From NCBI RefSeq assembly GCF_041320275.1, contig NZ_CP162023.1, positions 2,418,001 through 2,482,000 on the forward strand: a DNA stretch of 64,000 nucleotides, written 5' to 3'. The notes beneath the pieces were generated by a model that made no database searches, was not told where the DNA came from, and saw only the letters and a list, made by a program, of their open reading frames with translations. A program made the translations under genes and the position numbers. Origin of the DNA: Mumia sp. Pv4-285. GTDB lineage: Bacteria; Actinomycetota; Actinomycetes; Propionibacteriales; Nocardioidaceae. Of the stretch, positions 43,311 to 50,910 are shown piece by piece; positions within the stretch are counted from its first letter, which is position 1; each line of letters opens with the position of its first letter.

Positions 43311-43670
43311 TCAGACGGCGATCGCACGCCCCGACACCGCGTTGACGTCGCGGCTCAGGACCGACTGCTGGTTCTGCAGAGCAGTCGTGTCGTTGGTTGT
43401 GTGAACCACCGTGCTCGCGCCGTTGGACGTGTTGGTGCCCAGGTTGCTGACGCCGTTGGCGACCGCGTTGGCGGTCTCGACAGCCCAGGTCTGAAAGCTG
43501 TCGACGCCCGTCGTCACGTCACCGACGCCGTGGCGGGAGCCGGGCGTGACGGCCTCGAGCGCCGTCACCAGCGTGCTCTTGGCAGTCTGGACGTCACCCG
43601 AGAGGGCAGAGATCTGGCGACCCGACGTGTGGGTCGCGGTCGTGTCATCGATCTCGTAGAACGGAGCCAT
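43311..43670 (-). CDS. small helical protein, probable T7SS substrate or partner (WXG100-like size)
   Basis: A 119-residue protein without signal peptide or membrane helix, rich in Thr, Asn, Ala and Ser and predicted helical. A central VDSFQTWAVETANAVANGVS and a Gly-containing turn resemble the helix-turn-helix of WXG100 proteins, but no W-x-G is present. YEIDD near the N-terminus fits the YxxxD secretion pattern but is misplaced. GAGGAGAGACG precedes the ATG. It is the last gene of a three-gene minus-strand set beside eccC, which is the main reason for the assignment. Confidence 0.6.
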   Translation of the reverse strand: MAPFYEIDDTTATHTSGRQISALSGDVQTAKSTLVTALEAVTPGSRHGVGDVTTGVDSFQTWAVETANAVANGVSNLGTNTSNGASTVVHTTNDTTALQNQQSVLSRDVNAVSGRAIAV

Positions 43671-43688
43671 CGTCTCTCCTCGGCTGCG

Positions 43689-43982
43689 TCAGGCGCGGTT
43701 GCCGAAGAAGGACTGCATCCGCGGGATGGCGGAGTCGTTGATGTCCTGCGTCTTCTGATCGGTCTGGTTCGACTTGAGCGAGGCCTGGTGCAGCTCGTCG
43801 GCACGCTCGTAGGCGGTGCGGTGAACCGCGTGGGCCTCGTCGGCACCGGCGCCGGACAGGTTCGCGGAGATCTGGCGCGCCGCCGTCTCGACGGTGTCCT
43901 GGTCGGACTGCGCACCGCCCGCGAACTCCTTGCCGGAGGCGTTGATGTCCTCGCTGGCGGACTTGTCGTAGCGAATCTTCAC
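43689..43982 (-). CDS. WXG100-like small protein
   Basis: A 97-residue helical protein starting at GTG with AGGAG 6 nt upstream. The two helices are split by a Gly-rich turn (LSGAGADEAH) where WXG100 proteins have W-x-G. The second helix carries YERAD (Tyr58-Asp62), matching the YxxxD/E export signal in its usual place. No signal peptide is present. Size, topology and position next to eccC support a T7SS substrate or its heterodimer partner. Similarity to known ESAT-6 proteins is structural only. Confidence 0.65.
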   Translation of the reverse strand: MKIRYDKSASEDINASGKEFAGGAQSDQDTVETAARQISANLSGAGADEAHAVHRTAYERADELHQASLKSNQTDQKTQDINDSAIPRMQSFFGNRA

Positions 43983-44013
43983 GTCGTGCTCCTCTTTCGT
44001 ACGAAGTCGGCCG

Positions 44014-44370
44014 TCAGGCCTGGATGTCGCGGCGCAGCGACGTAGCCGTCGACTCGCCGTCGGTAGCGGACACCTTCTGAAGCGAGCTCGACTCCTCGGT
44101 CGTCTGCGCCTGTGACTGCTCACCGCGGTTCACATTGGTGCCGACGGTCGCGACGTTGTTCGCGTTGAGCTGCTTCGCGGCGGCGAGCGACGTGTGCGCC
44201 GTGCGCTGCGCGTTGCCGGTCGGGCCCACGTTGAGTCCCTCGGTGGCCTGCGTACGGCTCAGGTGACGGGTCGCAGACGAGGATGCGTCCTCGCTTGCGG
44301 CGCCGTGACCGCTCTTGGCGGCCTTGGTCAACGAGCCGAGCTCTTCGTTACCCCAGTAGCTAGCACCCAT
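44014..44370 (-). CDS. small hydrophilic protein of the T7SS cluster
   Basis: A 118-residue protein rich in Ser, Ala, Thr and Asn. The N-terminus reads MGASYWGNEELGSLTKAA, containing YWGNE (a YxxxE pattern with a Trp-Gly). The remainder is helical and low in hydrophobics (AQRTAHTSLAAAKQLNANNV). There is no signal peptide or membrane segment. It is the first gene of the three-gene minus-strand set and diverges from the large cargo-like gene at 44558. I do not recognise a family; secretion is inferred from context. Confidence 0.6.
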   Translation of the reverse strand: MGASYWGNEELGSLTKAAKSGHGAASEDASSSATRHLSRTQATEGLNVGPTGNAQRTAHTSLAAAKQLNANNVATVGTNVNRGEQSQAQTTEESSSLQKVSATDGESTATSLRRDIQA

Positions 44371-44488
44371 GGTGCACAAACCTCTCCTCAGACGACGAGT
44401 CAAGGACGACGATACGCGGTACAAGGTCCATCGGCGCAAGGACCTCGGCGATTCGTGTCTGCTTTGTACCCATTATTGGTCACCCGGA

Positions 44489-44517
44489 TTCACACTGGCC
44501 CCACCTCTCGGTACAGT
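44489..44517 (+). promoter_or_regulatory. candidate promoter of the first cargo-lipoprotein module
   Basis: TTCACA (44489-44494) and TACAGT (44512-44517) are separated by exactly 17 bp, about 40 nt before the ATG at 44558. This is the best sigma70-type promoter I see in the T7SS region. The rest of the 187-bp divergent gap shows no clear operator. Confidence 0.55.
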
Positions 44518-44557
44518 CGGCACCGACCTTGGTTCCCACACGTGAGGACAGCTCGGG

Positions 44558-47128
44558 ATGGTGCGACCGGATGGTGGCGGCGGGTCCAGCCTGCTGATCG
44601 ACGGCTTCTTGAGGCATGACGTCTCGCCAGGCACGATCTCGGCCCAGGCCGATGCGGTCGGGGCTCCGGCTGGTGACGTCGAGAACTTCAACGCCGATCT
44701 CACGACTCGGCACAACACGGCCCGCGACGGTGTCGCCGGCGTGATCTCCGCTGCGATGGAGGGCGCCGACACACCGACCAAGAACCAGGCCCGCTCCCTG
44801 GTCCAGGGCATCACGGTCGGCGCGGGTGCGATCCGACACTTCGGCACCGCGGTGGAGACGTTCAACAGCACGATCGACGGGCTCAACAGCCAGATCCGGT
44901 CCGAGCCGACCCGCGAGGAGCAGATCGAGAAGAGGTCAGCGCTGTCGGGGCAGCACGCCGGCGCCGTCGACACCCTCCAGTCCGCCGCACGCACCGCCAA
45001 GGGCCAGCTTTCCGATCCGCTCGACCCGGAGCACGTCAAGGCCCTGTACGCCGCCGGCGCCCTTCCCTCCTTCGCTCCCGCGATGTTCAGCAACGTCACC
45101 GACCTGACGGCGGTCCCGCTCACGGCGCTCCCGGTCGACCTCGCCAACATGACGGACCGCGAGCAGGCCGACTACATCAAGCTGAACGCGGCCACTCTCG
45201 ACGTCGCCCTGATCGCGCTCTTCAGCCCCGCGGTGAAGGCCTTGGTCGCGGAGGACGTGGCTCAGGCCATCAAGGACAAGGAGATCGACCGCGCGACCGT
45301 CGATGCCCTCTCGTACCTCAAGAACGACCCCGATTTCGCCGAGCGGCTCTACACGACCGTCACGCCCGACGAGATGTCCGACGCGATCGCGCACATCAAC
45401 TGGGACCTCTTCGGGGTCGGCGACGACCGCGACGGCGACGTCTTCCCCGGCAGCGCAAAAGATGCGCTGAAGCTCTACGACGACTTCATGAACGCCGCCG
45501 GCGTCACGCTCGCGACCTACAGCAAGACGGCGCCCGACCCGGCCGAGCTCGCCGACGACTGGTTCCGCGCGATCACCGACGACGAGCACCCCACGAACGC
45601 TGCGGCACTCACCCTCCTGCTGCGTGAGGGCGGCGAGGCGGGCGGCGAGTACGACCCCGACTTCATCTCCGGTCTGACCAACCAGGTGCTCGACTGGGAG
45701 CGCAACCAGGACGGATCCGTGTGGGGGCCGCTCGCCCAGGCCAACGGGCAGTGGATCCGCGATCCTGACCGCGTCACGATCGACGAGTGGACCGTCAACA
45801 ACGGCTACGAGGACGAGACCCAGTACTCCTTCAAGGGCGGTCTCGCCACTGACGGCCTCGCGAACCTCCTGGGTGCGATGGGCAGCTCCCCCGAGGGCGC
45901 CCAGCAGTTCTTCACGGAGGGCGACAGCCAGGAGGAGGCCGATCGCCTCGACTACCTCATGCTGAAGCGCACCTTCTCCGACAGTGTGGAGAGCGACGAG
46001 GGAGACGGCCTCGGCGAGGCGCTCCAGGCGGCCACGATCGGCGGCGAGGACGGCAAGAACGGCACCTGGAGCTCCGACAAGGCCGATGCGCTCGCGGAGG
46101 ACCTGTTCACCCTCATCGCCAAGAACAGCGGCACCGAGGACATGGACAACCTGGGCACCGACAAGGCCGGCGGCAAGCCCGACGGTGACGCCGACGGGAG
46201 CTGGCACGTCTGGACCGGCATGACCGACAGCCTCGGCGCGATCGGGGCCGGCTACGCCGACGACATCTACTTCACCGTCTCCGACCGTGTCGAGGAGGAC
46301 GGAGCGACCCGCCTGAACCTCACCGAGGAGCAGTGGAAGCTCGTCGTCGGCGAGGTCGGTCACACCACCGACAAGACCGGCGTGGAGACACTGCTGGCCG
46401 GCGTGGCCAACGCGGGCATCAACCACGAGGTCGGCGATCTCGTCAACGGATGGAAGGACGGCAAGGTCGACCCGTCCCTCTTCGACCTCGACCGGGACCC
46501 CGGCGCCCCCACGCTGGACCTCCCCGATGTGGGCGGCGTGCTCGGCGAGCTCGTCGACGCGTCGGTCACGGTGCAGCGGGACGAGGAGATGACCGACGAG
46601 GTGCGCCGCGCCTACGTCTCCAAGGCGTTCGAGTTCGGCACCAGCTTCCTCCCCGGAGCCGGCGGAGTGCTCGGCGAGACCGCCAACGAGGCGCTCAAGA
46701 CGACGTTCGACTTCGCCAAGGGCGAGGCCATCAGTCGGATGCAGACGGCGATCTCCGAAGCACCGCCGTCGAATGCCGACGCCTACGTCCAGGACTCCCG
46801 GACGAACCTCAACGACTCCCTCCGGTACGCCCTCGCCAACGAGATGCTCCAGCAGGGTCTGCTCGGCGAGCAGAGCAACCCTGAGCGCCCAGACGAGACC
46901 TACGCCGGAGTTTCGGACGAGATCACTCAGGTGGTTCCCGGGACCGACGGTCAGCGTCGCGTGTTCGACCCCGACCTGTTCTTCAACCGTGCGCCGGACG
47001 AAGACTGGACCCAGGAGCAGCGCACTGCATGGAACGACTGGCAGGACTCCGAACCGGAGGCGATCCTGTCCGACCTCACGCAGACCTTGACATCGGCGTT
47101 CGACACCGAGATGAACAAGGGCGGATGA
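44558..47128 (+). CDS. large T7SS-associated protein with a conserved N-terminal domain (module 1)
   Basis: An 856-residue acidic protein with no signal peptide or membrane helix. The first ~180 residues (SSLLIDGFLRHDV, DVENFNADLT, EPTREEQ, LSDPLDPEHVKALYAAGALP) are about 75% identical to the N-terminus of the protein at 47777 and look like a helical, LXG/WXG-like export or scaffold domain. The remaining ~640 residues are repetitive helical (NDPDFAERLYTTVTPDE, QVLDWERNQDG, LANLLGAMGSSPEGAQQFF), resembling large actinobacterial proteins of the DUF6571 type, from memory. No enzymatic motif is seen. A lipoprotein gene follows with ATGA overlap. Confidence 0.72.
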   Translation: MVRPDGGGGSSLLIDGFLRHDVSPGTISAQADAVGAPAGDVENFNADLTTRHNTARDGVAGVISAAMEGADTPTKNQARSLVQGITVGAGAIRHFGTAVETFNSTIDGLNSQIRSEPTREEQIEKRSALSGQHAGAVDTLQSAARTAKGQLSDPLDPEHVKALYAAGALPSFAPAMFSNVTDLTAVPLTALPVDLANMTDREQADYIKLNAATLDVALIALFSPAVKALVAEDVAQAIKDKEIDRATVDALSYLKNDPDFAERLYTTVTPDEMSDAIAHINWDLFGVGDDRDGDVFPGSAKDALKLYDDFMNAAGVTLATYSKTAPDPAELADDWFRAITDDEHPTNAAALTLLLREGGEAGGEYDPDFISGLTNQVLDWERNQDGSVWGPLAQANGQWIRDPDRVTIDEWTVNNGYEDETQYSFKGGLATDGLANLLGAMGSSPEGAQQFFTEGDSQEEADRLDYLMLKRTFSDSVESDEGDGLGEALQAATIGGEDGKNGTWSSDKADALAEDLFTLIAKNSGTEDMDNLGTDKAGGKPDGDADGSWHVWTGMTDSLGAIGAGYADDIYFTVSDRVEEDGATRLNLTEEQWKLVVGEVGHTTDKTGVETLLAGVANAGINHEVGDLVNGWKDGKVDPSLFDLDRDPGAPTLDLPDVGGVLGELVDASVTVQRDEEMTDEVRRAYVSKAFEFGTSFLPGAGGVLGETANEALKTTFDFAKGEAISRMQTAISEAPPSNADAYVQDSRTNLNDSLRYALANEMLQQGLLGEQSNPERPDETYAGVSDEITQVVPGTDGQRRVFDPDLFFNRAPDEDWTQEQRTAWNDWQDSEPEAILSDLTQTLTSAFDTEMNKGG

Positions 47129-47721
47129 TGCGTACGCTTCACGACCGCGGTGCGCTCGGGCGCCTGGTCGGCGGCCTTGCACTGACCGTCGTCGGCGCCG
47201 TGGCCCTCACGGGCTGCAACACCGAGGACGATCCGGACGCCCAGGCGACGCCCGACCTGGTCGACGGCAAGGTCTGCGGATTCTTCACGCCTGACGTGAT
47301 CGAGTCCGTCGTCGGGCACGACGAACTCGACACCCTCGGCGACGGCATCGGCCCGGCTGACGAGCGCGCTCAGCGTGCTCAGGAGTGCGACGTCGTCGAC
47401 GACCGCAGCGACGCGACCGTCGTCCGCGTCGAGGTCACCGATGATCCGACGACGCAGCCTCGAGACCGTTCGACGGAGCCTTCCACCGACTGTGAGCGGC
47501 CAGCGGCGCTGGAGAGCTGGAACGGCAGCGTCTGCTGGACCGACGACCGGCTCACGGTCCTCGCCTGGCCCGACGGCGGCGCACGCCTGATCAACCTCGA
47601 CTACCTGCCCGAAGGCGGCGCCGCCGACCCGGCGCAGCGGGGTGATCTCACCGACACCGCGGTCACCCTCGTCCAGGATGTCCAGACCAACGTCGAGGCG
47701 TACGACGAGGCCCACCAGTGA
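47125..47721 (+). CDS. lipoprotein paired with the module 1 large protein
   Basis: A 198-residue lipoprotein: signal peptide with lipobox LTGC (Cys31), then an acidic linker. A domain with four more cysteines follows (GKVCGFF, QECDVV, TDCERP, GSVCWTD). The pattern of VCGFFTPDVIESVVG followed by a later Cys resembles DUF3558-like actinobacterial lipoproteins. Two consecutive ATGs are available; the first overlaps the stop of the upstream gene (ATGA). Tight coupling to the large protein suggests a partner or immunity role at the outer membrane face; this is inference. Confidence 0.75.
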   Translation: MMRTLHDRGALGRLVGGLALTVVGAVALTGCNTEDDPDAQATPDLVDGKVCGFFTPDVIESVVGHDELDTLGDGIGPADERAQRAQECDVVDDRSDATVVRVEVTDDPTTQPRDRSTEPSTDCERPAALESWNGSVCWTDDRLTVLAWPDGGARLINLDYLPEGGAADPAQRGDLTDTAVTLVQDVQTNVEAYDEAHQ

Positions 47722-47735
47722 GCCCCTTCGCCCGC

Positions 47736-47741
47736 TAGGGT
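47736..47741 (+). promoter_or_regulatory. possible -10 box for module 2
   Basis: TAGGGT lies 35 nt before the ATG at 47777, in the 55-bp gap between the two modules. No -35 is evident. It would allow module 2 to be transcribed independently. Confidence 0.3.
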
Positions 47742-47776
47742 CGGTCCCACCGGACAACAGGAAAGGCTGGATCGGG

Positions 47777-49216
47777 ATGCGTCCAGACGACGGAGGCGGC
47801 TCGTCGCTGCTGATCGACGGATTCCTTCGGCACGACGTCGCGCCGAGCACGTTGAACGACCAGGCCGATGCGGTCCTCGCACCCGCCGGTGACGTCGAGA
47901 ACTTCAACGCCGACCTCACCAGCCAGCACAACACGGCCAAGGACGGCGTGGCCGGGGTGCTCGCCGACGCCATGAGCGGAGCGGACACCGCCACCAAGAA
48001 CAAGGCTCGCGCGCTCGTGCAGGGCATCGTCGTCGCGGCGGGTGCCATCCGGCTCTTCGCGACCGCCGTCCAGACGTTCAACGAGACGATCGACAGCCTG
48101 AACGGCCAGATCCGGGCCGAGCCGACCAAGGAGGACCAGCAGGCCAAGAAGTCGGCGCTCGCCTACCAGCACGCCTACGCAGTCCAGGCGCTCGAGAGCG
48201 CAGCACGTACGGCGAAGCAGCAGCTGTCCGACCCGCTCGACCCTGATCACATCAAGGCCCTGTACGCCGCGGGCGCACTCCCCTCGATCGCTGCCGGGAT
48301 GTACTCCAACCTCGTCGACCTGACCCGCGTCCCGCTCCGCGTCATGCCGTACGACCTCGCGGCCATGACCGCGGACCAGCGTCGCCAGTACCTCAAGGAC
48401 AACCCTGTGGTCGCGGTCTCGATCATGGAGCTCACGCTGCGTGACGAGGGCCTGCTCACCGGTCCCTCGCCGGACGGCTACTACCGCGAGTGGCTCGAGA
48501 ACGCGGCCCGCCGTGGTGTCGATGTCGAGACGATCGTCGAGATCGCCGACAAGCACGAGATCCGACCCGACGACTTCGAGGTCCTCGACGACCTCGAGCG
48601 CATCAAGGATCCGGACGAGAAGTCGTTCTTCCTCCTGCCGGAGGACATCAGCAGCGACGACGCCCGCCTCGCCACCCTGATGACCTACATCCTCAACGCC
48701 GGGACCGACTACGGGTCCGCAAGCCCTGACAACGACTTCCCGGAGACGCCCTACTCCGCCGACGAGATCCAGCGCATCATCGACCGCCAGGGCGACAACG
48801 ACTGGAGCTACGACCAGGACATCGACTTCGTGCACAGCAACGACGGTCGCGTGGTCACGACGCCCAACGGCATGGTGATGGGGCTCGGCGGCAACTGGCT
48901 CCAGGACATCTACAGCCAGAAGGGCGGGACGACCTGGGGCGACATCTTCATGCTCAACATCGACGACGTCGACGACCCCGCACAGGTCCTCCGCGACGCG
49001 GTCGAGTCTGGTCGCGCGACCTACGTCGACGACGACGGCAACGTCTACCAGGGGCAGCTCGACATGGACCGCCTGCTGCACCACGAGGAACGTCACTCGC
49101 AGCAGTGGGCCGACGAGGGCTATGCAGGCTTCCTCAGCTCGTACCTGTGGGAGCAGGCCACCGGCGGCAATCACACGGAGGAGGACGCCGGGCTCAAGGA
49201 CGGCGGCTACCGGTGA
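47777..49216 (+). CDS. T7SS-associated protein with conserved N-terminus and C-terminal HExxH domain (module 2)
   Basis: A 479-residue protein. Residues 1-180 duplicate the N-terminus of the 44558 gene almost without gaps (SSLLIDGFLRHDV, DVENFNADLT, EPTKEDQ, LSDPLDPDHIKALYAAGALP). The C-terminal ~200 residues are different. They contain GGTTWGDIFMLNIDD, then RLLHHEERHSQQWADEGYAG with HEERH at 436-440, an HExxH zinc-protease motif, close to the end. I read this as a conserved trafficking domain carrying a putative zincin effector. GAAAGG precedes the ATG. Proteolytic activity is not shown by sequence alone. Confidence 0.75.
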   Translation: MRPDDGGGSSLLIDGFLRHDVAPSTLNDQADAVLAPAGDVENFNADLTSQHNTAKDGVAGVLADAMSGADTATKNKARALVQGIVVAAGAIRLFATAVQTFNETIDSLNGQIRAEPTKEDQQAKKSALAYQHAYAVQALESAARTAKQQLSDPLDPDHIKALYAAGALPSIAAGMYSNLVDLTRVPLRVMPYDLAAMTADQRRQYLKDNPVVAVSIMELTLRDEGLLTGPSPDGYYREWLENAARRGVDVETIVEIADKHEIRPDDFEVLDDLERIKDPDEKSFFLLPEDISSDDARLATLMTYILNAGTDYGSASPDNDFPETPYSADEIQRIIDRQGDNDWSYDQDIDFVHSNDGRVVTTPNGMVMGLGGNWLQDIYSQKGGTTWGDIFMLNIDDVDDPAQVLRDAVESGRATYVDDDGNVYQGQLDMDRLLHHEERHSQQWADEGYAGFLSSYLWEQATGGNHTEEDAGLKDGGYR

Positions 49217-49752
49217 TTCGTCGCGCCTCCGCGGCGTGTACGGCCGCCGTTGCGGCGCTCCTCCTGCTGTCCGGCTGTGACGACGGCGACGCACAGTTCG
49301 CCCCGCCGCTGCCCTCGGGAGCGGGCTACCGCGATGACGGCGGAGCGCTCCGGATCTGGACCGGCACGCCGTGCCAGGGCGTGACCCGCGTAGCACTCAC
49401 CTTCGCAGGCCCCGGCAACGACCGCGCCCGGCTCGTGCTCACTGCCGCAGCGCCGGGCGTCACCGTCGAGCACCTCGACCTCGCAGCCCCGGACCCCGCG
49501 CTCACGGTGGTGGAAGCACTACCGGCCGGGTACGACTGGCGCGACGCAGACACCGTCAACCTCGTCATCGACGCCGCGGAGCCCGCCTGGGGATCGGTCG
49601 TCGATGTCGACGACGTGGTCGCCGGCTCGCCGGAGCACCCTGGATCGACCTTCCTCTTCGACGATCTCGGCTGGAAGGATCGCGCCGACGTCGACGCCGA
49701 GAACGGCAGCTCCTTCGTCACCGTGTGCTCGCCGGACGCGACGCAGGGCTGA
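49213..49752 (+). CDS. lipoprotein paired with the module 2 large protein
   Basis: A 179-residue lipoprotein starting at a GTG that overlaps the upstream stop codon (GTGA). The signal peptide ends in lipobox LSGC (Cys22). The mature part is acidic and beta-rich, with two cysteines (GTPCQGVTRVALTFAG, VTVCSPD) that may pair. It shows no evident similarity to the module 1 lipoprotein, as expected if each is specific to its own large partner. An immunity or display function is inferred from this pairing only. Confidence 0.72.
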   Translation: MIRRASAACTAAVAALLLLSGCDDGDAQFAPPLPSGAGYRDDGGALRIWTGTPCQGVTRVALTFAGPGNDRARLVLTAAAPGVTVEHLDLAAPDPALTVVEALPAGYDWRDADTVNLVIDAAEPAWGSVVDVDDVVAGSPEHPGSTFLFDDLGWKDRADVDAENGSSFVTVCSPDATQG

Positions 49753-49763
49753 GCCGCCTCAGC
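49748..49763. terminator. short hairpin between convergent genes
   Basis: GCTGAG (49748-49753), loop CCGC, CTCAGC (49758-49763): a 6-bp stem containing the stop codons of both the module 2 lipoprotein and the convergent small gene. Weak but well placed. Confidence 0.35.
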
Positions 49764-50124
49764 GCCGCGGCACGTTGATGGCGCGGCGAAGCCTGTCTCG
49801 GACATGGTCTGCTGCTGAGGCCGTAGGACCGAGCTCGCGCAGCGCCTCACGATCGGCGTCCGTGCCTGTCCCCGCGGCAGCGGTCAGCCGCGTGCCGCCC
49901 GCCGTCGCGGAGTCCGAGAGCGCCGCGGTGAGCGGGACGAGCGTGCCGTGATAGCGGTCGAGTGCGGCCGCCAGCACCCGGTGATGGACCGCATCGCCTC
50001 CGTCGGTGACCGCAGCCAAGAACCGGTCGCCAGCCGAAGCCGCCTCCGGCGCCGTCCGCACGACGTGGAGTCCGTCGTCCGCCAGGTCGTCCGGGCGCAT
50101 CTCCCAGGTGGCCGTTGACACCAC
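49759..50124 (-). CDS. small helical protein of the second T7SS cluster
   Basis: A 121-residue protein without signal peptide. It has an N-terminal strand-like part (TWEMRPDDLADDGLHVVRTA) and two helices separated by Gly/Thr-rich stretches (LSDSATAGGTRLTAAAGTGT). No W-x-G motif is present. The start is one of two consecutive GTGs after GGGGGAC; an ATG at 50100 lacks ribosome-site spacing. It is the last of three small minus-strand genes next to the module 2 lipoprotein. I do not recognise the family. Confidence 0.6.
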   Translation of the reverse strand: MVSTATWEMRPDDLADDGLHVVRTAPEAASAGDRFLAAVTDGGDAVHHRVLAAALDRYHGTLVPLTAALSDSATAGGTRLTAAAGTGTDADREALRELGPTASAADHVRDRLRRAINVPRR

Positions 50125-50136
50125 CGTCGTCCCCCG

Positions 50137-50439
50137 TCAGCCGCCGGAGCCGAGGACCCGGCGCATCCTCGACCCGGCAGCCCGGAACGTCTCTCCCGCG
50201 TCGGCGGCACCCGACGCCTGCCGGGTCACGACCGCGACGTGCTCGTCGACCAGCCTGTCGACGACCCGCATGGCCGACGCGTGCTCCTCGCTGCCGACGC
50301 CACCGCCGAAGGTGGCCAGCGCCTTCTGCGCCTCCGCCCGCAGTGACTCGCGATAGTCCTCGAGCGACCCGGCGTACCGTGTGAGATCGGCCCCGGCCTG
50401 GTCGATCACACCGAGGTCGGCGCGCAGCTGGTACGTCAT
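50137..50439 (-). CDS. WXG100-like small protein (FGG in place of WXG)
   Basis: A 100-residue two-helix protein: helix 1 QLRADLGVIDQAGADLTRYA through LRAEAQKAL, turn TFGGGVGSEEH, then helix 2 ASAMRVVDRLVDEHVAVVTR. The turn carries Phe-Gly-Gly where ESAT-6-type proteins have Trp-x-Gly. There is no signal peptide, and length and topology fit the WXG100 superfamily. GAGGGG precedes the ATG. It is probably a T7SS substrate or heterodimer partner of the protein encoded just upstream at 50449. Confidence 0.68.
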   Translation of the reverse strand: MTYQLRADLGVIDQAGADLTRYAGSLEDYRESLRAEAQKALATFGGGVGSEEHASAMRVVDRLVDEHVAVVTRQASGAADAGETFRAAGSRMRRVLGSGG

Positions 50440-50448
50440 GGCCGCCCC

Positions 50449-50799
50449 TCAGCCGTTCACCGGTCGCGACACGACGGACGTCAACGCCTCTGCCGCCGAG
50501 CGGGACGCACCCTGCGCCTCGGTGGCCTGGTCGTCGCCGCCGATAGCGAGCCGCTCAGCCTCCACGGCCCGGCGTGCCTGCTCGGCGATCTGACGCGCGA
50601 TCTGCCCGTGGTTGCCGGCAGTCGTCCGCGCCACCGACTGAAAGGCCGACCCTGCGGCCCCCTTGAAGCCCGTCTCAGCGCCTTCCATCCGGCCGAGGTT
50701 GTCGCGTGCCGTGGCGACGTTGTCCTCCGCCGTGGCCTGGTATCCGCGCCCCGACCGGGTCAGCCGCCCGACCTCGTCGAGATTGATCGTCGTGCTCAT
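50449..50799 (-). CDS. WXG100-like small protein (FKG in place of WXG)
   Basis: A 116-residue helical protein. The turn between helices reads AETGFKGAAGSAFQSVA, closely matching the WXG100 consensus (G-W-x-G-x-A-x-x-x-F) with Phe for Trp. Helix 2 continues GNHGQIARQIAEQARRAVEA, and a Ser/Ala-rich tail follows. There is no signal peptide. GGAG lies 5 nt before the ATG. It is the first gene of a three-gene set (10 and 12 bp gaps). Substitution of the Trp by an aromatic is tolerated in several WXG100 relatives. Confidence 0.72.
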   Translation of the reverse strand: MSTTINLDEVGRLTRSGRGYQATAEDNVATARDNLGRMEGAETGFKGAAGSAFQSVARTTAGNHGQIARQIAEQARRAVEAERLAIGGDDQATEAQGASRSAAEALTSVVSRPVNG

Positions 50800-50910
50800 G
50801 CTCGCTCCGTCCTGGCCGTCCTACGGCCGTTCGTCCGACGCCCGTCACGCTAACGGGATTCCGGCCACCGCCGAGCCGGTCGTCCACAGGCCCGGGCGAG
50901 GGTGACGACG

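Noticed and set aside
44558-47128. Phage tail or tape-measure protein
   Set aside because: Size and helicity fit, but no other phage genes are nearby, and the N-terminal domain is duplicated in a lipoprotein-linked module beside eccC.
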